A stretch of DNA of 14,916 bases. Source: an uncultured Bacteroidota bacterium. GTDB lineage: Bacteria; Bacteroidota; Bacteroidia; Chitinophagales; Chitinophagaceae. A program made the translations under genes and the position numbers. The stretch covers positions 1 to 14,916 of the forward strand of contig CALLKA010000108.1 in NCBI GenBank assembly GCA_938008665.1, written 5' to 3'. Below the pieces are notes generated by a model that was not told where the DNA came from, made no database searches, and was given only the letters and a program-made list of their open reading frames with translations. How positions within the stretch are numbered: the stretch's first letter is position 1; every line of letters starts with the position of its first letter. Of this stretch, positions 1-6,489 are shown piece after piece.

Positions 1-12
1 GTTACGACGACA

Positions 13-26
13 AAAAGTATACTTTT
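13..26. repeat. 14-bp perfect palindrome downstream of the DUF6370 gene
   Basis: The sequence AAAAGTATACTTTT reads the same on both strands, centred between bases 19 and 20. It lies just after the stop of the DUF6370 gene. Having no loop, it resembles a protein-binding site more than a terminator, but so AT-rich a palindrome could occur by chance. The gene to the left is outside the window, so its target cannot be judged. Confidence 0.3.
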
Positions 27-37
27 AATTTTCATGA

Positions 38-376
38 TTATTGATTGTTTTTAATTAGTTCAAAATAGGTGGGTACAAACTTATTGTTTACGACAGTTCC
101 TTGGACCCTTGCTTTGCTTATTGCGTTACAAAACCCCTCCTTCGCATGGGCATCACCAAATGCATCAATATGTGCTTTGTCAACAAAATAAGCTTTCCCC
201 TTAATTCGTACCGCCAAAGTGCAGCCCTTTCCTGCCATTTTAAATTGACATTGCCCACAAGAAGCTTCAACAAGCATTGTTTTTTTTGTTGGGTCGAGCT
301 TATTCAATGTGGTATCCTGTGCAAAAATTAAATGCACGAAGAAGCAAAGGGTTAGTGACAATAAAATTTTTTTCAT
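38..376 (-). CDS. DUF6370 family exported Cys-rich protein
   Basis: A 112-residue protein with a Sec signal peptide (residues 1-19 or 20, ending FA before QD). The mature part has the DUF6370 pattern: a VEASCGQCQF segment (Cys40, Cys43), KGC (Cys52), an AVRIKGKAYFVD strand, then GDAHAKEGFC (His77, Cys83). Four cysteines and a histidine in so small an exported domain suggest metal binding or disulfides; this is inference, as I know of no established function for the family. It lies 20 bases after the di-heme peroxidase gene on the same strand, so it is probably the last gene of the putative copper operon. The ATG at 376 is the natural start because the signal peptide follows directly. Family assignment is fairly secure; the role is unknown. 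Confidence 0.85.
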   Translation of the reverse strand: MKKILLSLTLCFFVHLIFAQDTTLNKLDPTKKTMLVEASCGQCQFKMAGKGCTLAVRIKGKAYFVDKAHIDAFGDAHAKEGFCNAISKARVQGTVVNNKFVPTYFELIKNNQ

Positions 377-396
377 ATTATATATTTTAATTTTTA

Positions 397-1434
397 TTAA
401 TGATCAGGATTTGAAAATTCAGAATTTGTTAATAATGTCGAATCTGTCAATGTAGCAAGGAAGTCCAATAATGAAGATTGCTCATTTATAGATAATGGTA
501 TTCCTAATTTATGGTTAGTTTGTAAAATGGGATCTAAAGATTTACTATATTTTACACCACTTGAATAGTGCATTAAAACTTCTTCAAGCGATTTAAATCG
601 TCCATCATGCATATAAGGTGCAGTTATTACAATATTTCGCAAACTTGGTACTTTAAATTTTGCCCTATCTACAATATTCAAGGTTATGTCTTCTCTCCCT
701 TTATCAGAAGGATTTTCCCCCTCTAATCCATTATTTCTATAGCTATCATCAGTAAATAAATCAGAACTATGGCAACTGGCACATTTTTTTGAAAAAATTA
801 CCATTCCTTCTTTTTCTTTTTCATTCAGCTTAGCACCTTCTCCTCGAACATATTTATCGTATTTGGCATTGCTAGACACCATTGCATACATGAATTGTGC
901 CAATGCATGTAACAATTCTTTTGAAGTTATAACCTCAACATTAAATGCCCTCTTAAACAAAAGCTTATACTTTGAAGACTTATTAATTTTATTAATTACA
1001 TTATCCATTTTTTCATCCATTTCTAATTCATTTTCAATTGGATTTACGGGGACAAAATCAAGCTTAGGAACACCTCCATCCCAAAAAAATGACTTTTTAT
1101 ACAATGCATTAAAAATTGGCAAGGAATTTCGTTTGCCTATTCTATCATCAACCCCGTGGCTTACGTCATGATCAGCCTGTATGAATGCAGCAGATTGCTG
1201 ATGACAACTTGCACATGATATTGTACCATCCTTAGATAATAATCCATCATAAAATAAATAACGTCCTAAAGCAAACCCCTCTTCTGTAATTGGATTGTTA
1301 CTAATATCGTAGGTTGGTTTAGGGAAATTTGATGGCAAGTCCAATCTCCTTGGTGTTGGTTGTTCATTATTAATTAAAAATGAACTAGTTGCCACAAAAA
1401 TTATTATAGCTGTCAACAGAATTAGCTTATTCAT
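397..1434 (-). CDS. Di-heme cytochrome c peroxidase, MauG/MbnH-like
   Basis: A 345-residue exported di-heme protein. Residues 1-20 form a signal peptide or anchor. Two CxxCH haem-attachment motifs are visible: C74-A-S-C77-H78 and C218-A-S-C221-H222. Trp118 in FFWDGG matches the tryptophan lying between the haems in this family. The conserved KVPSLRN and TAPYMHDGRF segments follow (about 262-280). In the next helix (LEEVLMHYSSG), by my alignment from memory, Tyr290 falls where classical bacterial CcP enzymes have the methionine haem ligand; MauG-type enzymes have Tyr there. Classical CcPs reduce hydrogen peroxide, while MauG and MbnH oxidise residues of a partner protein. The gene overlaps the upstream mbnP-like gene by 8 bases (1427-1434), suggesting coupled translation, so an MbnH-like role on that partner is likely. 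A plain peroxidase remains possible. Confidence 0.88.
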   Translation of the reverse strand: MNKLILLTAIIIFVATSSFLINNEQPTPRRLDLPSNFPKPTYDISNNPITEEGFALGRYLFYDGLLSKDGTISCASCHQQSAAFIQADHDVSHGVDDRIGKRNSLPIFNALYKKSFFWDGGVPKLDFVPVNPIENELEMDEKMDNVINKINKSSKYKLLFKRAFNVEVITSKELLHALAQFMYAMVSSNAKYDKYVRGEGAKLNEKEKEGMVIFSKKCASCHSSDLFTDDSYRNNGLEGENPSDKGREDITLNIVDRAKFKVPSLRNIVITAPYMHDGRFKSLEEVLMHYSSGVKYSKSLDPILQTNHKLGIPLSINEQSSLLDFLATLTDSTLLTNSEFSNPDH

Positions 1435-2185
1435 ATATAATTTTCCCTAAGTTGAAAATATGAAAGTAATTATTGGCAATTTTTACAGAAAAATCTCCCC
1501 ACATAACACTTGGGTGTTCTTTGATCTTAACGGGAGTAATTGTGTCAAAAAACTTATCAATGTTTACATCTATATTTATAGTTGGACATCTTTTGCCACC
1601 AATGATCAATTTATTAAATGTCAAATTTTTAACTTTTATATTATTGATAGTTTTGGACGCATACCCGCCATACCCGCCAATATGGTATCTAAAATTTTTA
1701 CGTAAAGAATCAATTTGATTTACTGTTTTCCCTTCAAGTTTAAAAAAGATGTACCCTGAATTCCAAACCCAATACATCCCTCTTGCATCAGCTCCAACAT
1801 CCAATGCACCAGTTCTTTTGGTTACATCCATCGTGTTACGAACACTATCAACACCAATCGTAAATATCAATTGCTTATACTTACCTTTAGGAATATCCAC
1901 TAACTTAATGGTATGATTTGAAGCGATCTTTTGCTTTAGTAAAAAATAAGAGCTATCCTGTGGAATGGCATAAATATTTCCATGGTTATCTACCAACTGA
2001 ATATTTGAAATAAAATAATTTAGGGTAGAGAAAACTATCGAGTCACCCAAGGGTGTAACGAGTTTCTCATTAAAGACCAAGGGTAAACCATTAAAATTAT
2101 TATTGAATTTTAAGTTCAGGGATTGTGCACTTAACAAATTTAAACTTAACAAAAACATTAATAATATATAAATCCTTTTTTGCAT
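1427..2185 (-). CDS. MbnP-like copper-binding periplasmic protein
   Basis: A 252-residue exported protein (signal peptide about 1-20, LLSA before Q) of the MbnP family. It starts with the usual Q-x-L-x-L-x-F-N strand. The typical stretch GADARGMYWVWNSGYIFFKLEG spans about 131-152, followed by a RYHIGGYGG turn (His168), then Cys200, and His224/Met228 in an HPSVMWGD segment. In the characterised MbnP, the MauG-like partner MbnH oxidises a tryptophan to kynurenine, which is needed for copper binding. Trp139 and Trp141 are my candidates here. The adjacent overlapping di-heme peroxidase gene is the expected partner. No methanobactin synthesis genes are seen, in keeping with MbnP/MbnH pairs known outside methanobactin operons. 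The ATG at 2185 is chosen because the signal peptide starts there. Family call is good; copper binding is inferred. Confidence 0.82.
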   Translation of the reverse strand: MQKRIYILLMFLLSLNLLSAQSLNLKFNNNFNGLPLVFNEKLVTPLGDSIVFSTLNYFISNIQLVDNHGNIYAIPQDSSYFLLKQKIASNHTIKLVDIPKGKYKQLIFTIGVDSVRNTMDVTKRTGALDVGADARGMYWVWNSGYIFFKLEGKTVNQIDSLRKNFRYHIGGYGGYASKTINNIKVKNLTFNKLIIGGKRCPTINIDVNIDKFFDTITPVKIKEHPSVMWGDFSVKIANNYFHIFNLGKIIYE

Positions 2186-2289
2186 ACATAGTTTTTATAA
2201 ATAGTAAAATAAATGCATACGCAAACGCATAGCATAAATGAAATAGGAAAACACACCACGTCCAATACTTCAATTGGCGCAATATTAAA

Positions 2290-2667
2290 TTAAATGATAG
2301 AAATGCCTGGTGGATGAAAAATTGACCCAATATAACTAGAAGTAATTGGACAATGAATTGTATAAAAATTATTAGCTATGCTGAAAGGAAATAATAATAA
2401 TGACGGGAAATAAGTTTTTGAAGACCAATCAAGAATGATTTGATGCAACTTTAACACTGGAGCTTCTGCTGTATCGCCACTCCCTTGCTTTTTCATTTTT
2501 TTTAGCATTTGACATTTCCCATTACAATGCAGCATTGGCTTTGCCTTGTTAATACAATTCTTTTTATACGTTTCCATATTGACCAAATAATCCGCAACAG
2601 CCAACGTTTTAGAAAAGCTCTGCACTAACAATGCAGTAAATAATAATATTACAATAGTATTTTTCAA
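2290..2667 (-). CDS. Small exported Cys-rich hypothetical protein
   Basis: A 125-residue protein of unknown function. A hydrophobic N-terminus (residues 2-20) looks like a signal peptide or membrane anchor. The core is a charged Cys region: Cys38, then KPMLHCNGKCQMLKKMKKQ with His47, Cys48, Cys52 and Met54. The C-terminal part is hydrophobic, with Cys106 and an IFHPPG ending. Similar small proteins with a CxGKC motif occur in Bacteroidota. The start codon is TTG at 2667, with no in-frame ATG before Met31; starting at Met31 would lose the signal peptide. The next gene, mbnP-like, begins 104 bases downstream on the same strand, so a role in copper handling is plausible from context and Cys/His/Met content. 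This is inference only. Confidence 0.65.
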   Translation of the reverse strand: MKNTIVILLFTALLVQSFSKTLAVADYLVNMETYKKNCINKAKPMLHCNGKCQMLKKMKKQGSGDTAEAPVLKLHQIILDWSSKTYFPSLLLFPFSIANNFYTIHCPITSSYIGSIFHPPGISII

Positions 2668-2674
2668 TCTATTA

Positions 2675-2682
2675 CAAAGATA
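2675..2682 (-). promoter_or_regulatory. Putative Bacteroidota -7 box (TATCTTTG)
   Basis: On the minus strand the bases read TATCTTTG, an exact match to the TAnnTTTG element used by the main Bacteroidota sigma factor. No good -33 TTTG is seen; only a T-rich TTTTAT lies at about the right distance. Transcription would begin within a few bases of the TTG start at 2667, implying a leaderless or nearly leaderless message for the four-gene cluster. Confidence 0.45.
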
Positions 2683-2745
2683 ATAGGATTATTGATAATC
2701 TATATGATAAAAATCATTTATGAATTAACCAACCCTTGCAAATTA

Positions 2746-2770
2746 AATACCCCCGATATTCGGGGGTATT
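2746..2770 (-). terminator. Strong hairpin terminator after the DUF885 gene
   Basis: A perfect 11-bp stem (AATACCCCCGA paired with TCGGGGGTATT) closes a 3-base loop. It starts 18 bases past the stop of the DUF885 peptidase gene. On the minus strand a short T-rich stretch (TTTAATTT) follows. It separates the peptidase pair from the putative copper cluster. On the plus strand a run of seven T follows at about 2778-2784, but no plus-strand gene ends here. Confidence 0.75.
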
Positions 2771-2787
2771 ACTAAAATTTTTTTGGT

Positions 2788-4578
2788 TTACTTTGTATAA
2801 AATCGCCAGTTGGTTTGAAAATCTCTCGTTACTGGCTGATTCATTAGTAAAGCGCGTAATAATTCAATAGGCATTTTATTTTCTCTTAGTGTTGCATCAT
2901 GGAATTGTTTTAATGACATTTTTTTGGCATCCAATATTTCCTTTTTTAAAGCATTAAACTGCAAACCACCCACCATATAAGCCAATTGATATAATGGGCC
3001 ATAACTTCCGGTAAATGAGCGGCGCACTTCCCCTTCTGCATTAGCGCGCTCATGCCCAACTCGATCCACTAGGTAATCAATACATTGTTGTGGTGTCCAT
3101 TTGCCTAAATGATAGTTAAGTGAGAACATAATACGAGCGCAGCGATGCATACGCCAAAACAACATCCCAATTCTTTGTTCAGGTGTTTGCGGAAATTTCA
3201 TATCCCACAATAACAACTCCCAATAAAGTGAATTACCCTCGGTCCAGAATGGCGTAGGAAAATTACGATATGGTTTATAGCGATTGGACATAAAACCTTG
3301 CAAATGGTGCCCTGCAATTAATTCATGGTGTACGGTAGCGCGTGAAAAATCAGGATTATTACCGCGCATACTCATCATTTTATCCTCATAATCCATGGTA
3401 TTGGTTGGATATGAAATCATTAAAGTTTCCCCACCTAAAAAGAAAGGGCTCACTAATTGACGCTCCGGAGACATCATATACATATTCCAAGTTTCCTCCG
3501 CAATAGGAGGAATAGATAGTAAATCATACTTTTTCAAAAAGTCAACCGATTGATTATACAATTCAAACATTGCTTCAGGTTGCTTTCCAGGAGGCACATA
3601 GGAATTTTTTACTTTTTCCTGTGCGGCCTTCCAATTATCCCCGAATCCCATTTCTCTACTCGCTTTTAGTAATTCAGCATCACACCAAGCAAATTCTTTA
3701 TTGGCAATTTCTACTAACTCCTCTGGGGTATAAGGAATAAATTCAAGCTTTAATTGACGTACCAATTCAGCCTGTCCAATGGGTTTGCCTATGATACCAC
3801 TGCCATCATCTTTTTGATAGGAAACCGTTTTACCTTTTCTTCTTATGGCAGACGCGTATACATTTAATAAACTGTCTGTAACTGAATAAGTTTTAGGTAC
3901 CCACCAAGTAAACATCGGATCATATCCATTATAAAAACTATAATAATTTTTTAAAGTACTCTGTAACCCTCTTATGGATGCGCTTGCATAATCCGCTAAA
4001 ACCATTTCAACACTATCCATTTTTTTAACTCCGCTAATTGATTTTAAAATTTCTTTATTTAAATCATTCAGCTCCTTCGCTACTTCCTGTCCTACCACCG
4101 ACAAGCCACGACGACGCACTTTTTCTAAAGCATAAATACGATTTTCAAAAGGAAGGTACTTGGCTATTTTAACATACTTTTCCTGTTCTTCATTTAATTG
4201 ATAGGCTTGGTCTTCTAAATTTCGTTTAAATAAAATATAATCCACTTTGCCATTGATGTCAAATGAATTAAAATCTAATTTCAACATTTGTTTTTGATAA
4301 TCCGCAATTAATGCAAGAAAGCGCTGACGGCGCTCTGGAGAATTATACCCACTCCCAGCATCAGGTCTACTAAATCTATTTTCCTGTGAACTATTGGATG
4401 CATAAAACCGCGTAACACTTCCTTTATCCGCATCATACTGAATCATCATATCAGCCATTTCGCTGGTTTGCTTATACAAACTATTTTTACTCGTTTGCGC
4501 TGATAAAAAACCCGTATTCATTTGCATGAAAACAAAAAAAACAAATACAACACCCTTAGCCCAATAACTTTTGTTCAT
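2788..4578 (-). CDS. DUF885 family secreted metallopeptidase-like protein
   Basis: A 596-residue protein with a signal peptide (about 1-27, ending LSA before Q), so exported. It belongs to the DUF885 family of predicted zinc-dependent hydrolases. The key motif is HHELIAGHHLQ at 417-427 (His417, His418, Glu419, His424, His425), the family HHExxxGHH signature; here Ile-Ala replaces the more usual Tyr-Pro before GHH. A second conserved block, WTEG at 446-449 followed by LYWE at 451-454, probably supplies another ligand. The long helical N-terminal half (about 35-300) is typical of the family. It lies 50 bases after the M28 peptidase gene on the same strand, suggesting a joint role in degrading peptides in the periplasm or outside. 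Length and motifs indicate an intact enzyme; its substrate is unknown. Confidence 0.88.
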   Translation of the reverse strand: MNKSYWAKGVVFVFFVFMQMNTGFLSAQTSKNSLYKQTSEMADMMIQYDADKGSVTRFYASNSSQENRFSRPDAGSGYNSPERRQRFLALIADYQKQMLKLDFNSFDINGKVDYILFKRNLEDQAYQLNEEQEKYVKIAKYLPFENRIYALEKVRRRGLSVVGQEVAKELNDLNKEILKSISGVKKMDSVEMVLADYASASIRGLQSTLKNYYSFYNGYDPMFTWWVPKTYSVTDSLLNVYASAIRRKGKTVSYQKDDGSGIIGKPIGQAELVRQLKLEFIPYTPEELVEIANKEFAWCDAELLKASREMGFGDNWKAAQEKVKNSYVPPGKQPEAMFELYNQSVDFLKKYDLLSIPPIAEETWNMYMMSPERQLVSPFFLGGETLMISYPTNTMDYEDKMMSMRGNNPDFSRATVHHELIAGHHLQGFMSNRYKPYRNFPTPFWTEGNSLYWELLLWDMKFPQTPEQRIGMLFWRMHRCARIMFSLNYHLGKWTPQQCIDYLVDRVGHERANAEGEVRRSFTGSYGPLYQLAYMVGGLQFNALKKEILDAKKMSLKQFHDATLRENKMPIELLRALLMNQPVTRDFQTNWRFYTK

Positions 4579-4628
4579 AATTTTAAATTTATAAATAGTT
4601 TCGATTCAATTAATATTCAACAAATAAA

Positions 4629-6191
4629 TTACTTTTCTTTTCTTGGCAACTTCGCATCTCTTTGCGCTGAGTTATAAACAAAGGCTGCAACAATTGTGGC
4701 CATTTGTTTTAAATCATCTTCAATTAAATGATCATATACATCCATATTGCTATGATGCGTACGTGTATCATATTCAATTGGATCCTGAATAAATTGGAAC
4801 CCTGGCAATCCAACACCATCATAGGATTGGTGATCAGTTCCACCAGTATTACTAATGGTAATTGTTTTAGCACCTAAATCATGAAAGGGTGTGAACCAAC
4901 TTGAAAAAATGTCAGCACAAGCCGCATTACCTTGTAAGTAAATGCCTCTGATTTTTCCTGTTCCATTGTCAATATTGTAATAGGCCGAAAATTGCTCATG
5001 TGCCTTATTTGGTTTGCCATTGGCATCCATAAATGTTTTTTTAACATACCCTCTTGAACCTAATAACCCTTGCTCCTCCCCACTCCATAATCCAATACGA
5101 ATAGTACGCTTAGGTTGCACACCTATCGCTTTTAAAATACGCATTACTTCCATCATGACTGATGATCCAGCTGCATTATCAGTTGCACCCGTACCTGCCT
5201 GCCATGAATCTAAATGCGCTCCTATCATTACCACTTCATCTTTTAAAGTAGGATCGGTTCCTGGAATTTCAGCAATCACATTATAACCTTGCAAATCCTT
5301 GTCTTGAAACTTAACTTTCACATCGGCTTCAATAGATACATCGGTACCTGATTTTGCAATTCTCAATAAAGTATTATAATCCTCAATACCTAAAGCCATA
5401 TCCAAAAAGTTTTCTGGATCAGTTCCCTTATATGCACCACCACCTTGTGAAAATATAGTACCATCATGATTTCTTGTACTTGAAGATATCATTCCAATAG
5501 CGCCTTCTTCCATCGCCATTGTTTTTAACATACTTGTAACGCGCATGGAAGCCCCTGCACCACTGCGTGCAAACTGTTCTCTCATTTGACGCATTTGAGC
5601 TGTATCAGTAGGTTGACGACGACCACCTGCTTGTGGCGTGGCCGCAGCCATTTTTGCAAGCTCCTCATCTGTATATCTAACTGCATCCGCTTTAAAGCTT
5701 TGCTTATACACATTCAACTGATCAATGATAATTAGTTTTCCTTTTAATTTGCCTTTATATGCCATTAACGCAGCAGAATCCTTTAATGCAATCACCAATA
5801 AATTACCTTTCTTTAATCCTTTGGTTCCTGCAGTCCAAGTTTTTGGCCAAGCAAGTAAAGGTTTATAATAAGGTGCTGTCATCGCTAAATACATTTTTTG
5901 TAAATCCCAGCCTTTACCAAATTCCCCCCAAGGATCAATAACTGCATTAGCCATTCCCCAACCTCCTAAAGTTTCTTTGGCATAATTCGCTGCACGCATA
6001 TACCCTTCAGAATTAGTCAAACGACTACCATTTTTATCGGTTAAATTAAAAGCGATATCCATTACTTTCGATCGCGTTAATCCTTCTTCTCTAATTTTTT
6101 GCATGACAGATGCATCAACCACTTCTTGCGAAAAAGAGATCATAGGTATTGAAAAAACAAGAATCAATACACTAACAAGTATTTTTTTCAT
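4629..6191 (-). CDS. Secreted M28 family zinc peptidase with PA-like domain
   Basis: A 520-residue peptidase starting at ATG 6191. The frame stays open to 6353, but the extra 54 residues are unlike a coding start, whereas MKKILVSVLILVFSIPMISF at 6191 is a good signal peptide. Residues about 110-280 look like a PA-type insert (LKKGNLLVIALKD, LKGKLIIIDQ). The C-terminal catalytic domain shows the M28 metal ligands: His326 and Asp328 in GAHLDSW, bridging Asp338 in TGATDNAAGS, catalytic Glu372 with ligand Glu373 in SGEEQG, Asp408 in YYNIDNG, and His479 or His480 in RTHHSNMD. The layout resembles plasma glutamate carboxypeptidase and related aminopeptidases. The stretch at about 186-210 is rich in Gln and Arg and may be a loop. 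It is followed by the DUF885 gene, a likely functional partner. Confidence 0.9.
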   Translation of the reverse strand: MKKILVSVLILVFSIPMISFSQEVVDASVMQKIREEGLTRSKVMDIAFNLTDKNGSRLTNSEGYMRAANYAKETLGGWGMANAVIDPWGEFGKGWDLQKMYLAMTAPYYKPLLAWPKTWTAGTKGLKKGNLLVIALKDSAALMAYKGKLKGKLIIIDQLNVYKQSFKADAVRYTDEELAKMAAATPQAGGRRQPTDTAQMRQMREQFARSGAGASMRVTSMLKTMAMEEGAIGMISSSTRNHDGTIFSQGGGAYKGTDPENFLDMALGIEDYNTLLRIAKSGTDVSIEADVKVKFQDKDLQGYNVIAEIPGTDPTLKDEVVMIGAHLDSWQAGTGATDNAAGSSVMMEVMRILKAIGVQPKRTIRIGLWSGEEQGLLGSRGYVKKTFMDANGKPNKAHEQFSAYYNIDNGTGKIRGIYLQGNAACADIFSSWFTPFHDLGAKTITISNTGGTDHQSYDGVGLPGFQFIQDPIEYDTRTHHSNMDVYDHLIEDDLKQMATIVAAFVYNSAQRDAKLPRKEK

Positions 6192-6395
6192 TCGGCAAAT
6201 TTTATAATGATATAATAGTACTAATTTAATAAAAACATCCCATTTTAGGCTAGTAATTACGTGAATGGCCAGCCGTATTTCAATTTTAATCAAATAATAG
6301 ATAAGTGACTGACTAGCAGTCGAAAATACAAGCCATTCGCGCAACCAATCCAAGCAAAATATGTCATATTAACTAAATTTATATAGCAAATCGGG

Positions 6396-6409
6396 TGACA
6401 AAATTGTCA
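6396..6409. promoter_or_regulatory. Operator-like inverted repeat TGACAA-AA-TTGTCA
   Basis: Two perfect 6-base arms separated by two bases lie 8 bases upstream of a TATTTTTG box, where the -33 region of that promoter would be. A bound regulator would be well placed to control the aminotransferase-murQ transcript. The right arm is part of the repeated word TGTCATAT, also present at 6362-6369. The regulator is unknown. Confidence 0.35.
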
Positions 6410-6417
6410 TATAGGCG

Positions 6418-6425
6418 TATTTTTG
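6418..6425 (+). promoter_or_regulatory. Putative -7 box (TATTTTTG) for the aminotransferase-murQ operon
   Basis: An exact TAnnTTTG match lying 64 bases before the start codon at 6490, giving a leader of about 55-60 bases. No clear -33 TTTG is found at the usual spacing; the inverted repeat at 6396-6409 occupies that place, so activity may depend on a regulator. Confidence 0.45.
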
Positions 6426-6489
6426 TAATACCTCCGACTTCCTTGATCATGAAACCCGATCGACGTAAACTAGAATTAAAATTTTACCA

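Larger units (their letters stand above)
6192..6489. other. 298-bp divergent intergenic region
   Basis: This gap separates the start of the M28 peptidase gene from that of the class V aminotransferase gene. I see no convincing coding sequence or RNA gene. It holds the inverted repeat at 6396-6409, a TATTTTTG box at 6418-6425, and an 8-base direct repeat TGTCATAT at 6362-6369 and 6405-6412. The left half (6192-6360) shows nothing I can name. Confidence 0.6.

Noticed and set aside
2196..2225. Possible promoter before the mbnP-like gene (TTTG, 18 bases, TATTTATA on the minus strand)
   Set aside because: The -7 part fits the consensus poorly and would start transcription only a few bases before the ATG; the AT-rich background makes such matches common.
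2100..2330. 76-residue minus-strand open frame spanning the gap upstream of the mbnP-like gene
   Set aside because: It overlaps the MbnP-like signal peptide and the end of the CxGKC gene in another frame and shows no domain or credible start context; I also see no methanobactin-like Cys peptide there.
2746..2770. Terminator hairpin considered as an operator for the copper cluster
   Set aside because: A GC-rich perfect stem with a 3-base loop placed 18 bases after a stop codon is better explained as an intrinsic terminator.
5014..5286. Plus-strand open frame of 90 residues inside the M28 gene
   Set aside because: It is the antisense shadow of the catalytic domain, whose zinc ligands are intact on the minus strand.
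6192..6353. N-terminal extension of the M28 peptidase frame to ATG 6353
   Set aside because: The 54 extra residues would bury a clear signal peptide that starts at ATG 6191, and they do not resemble a protein domain.
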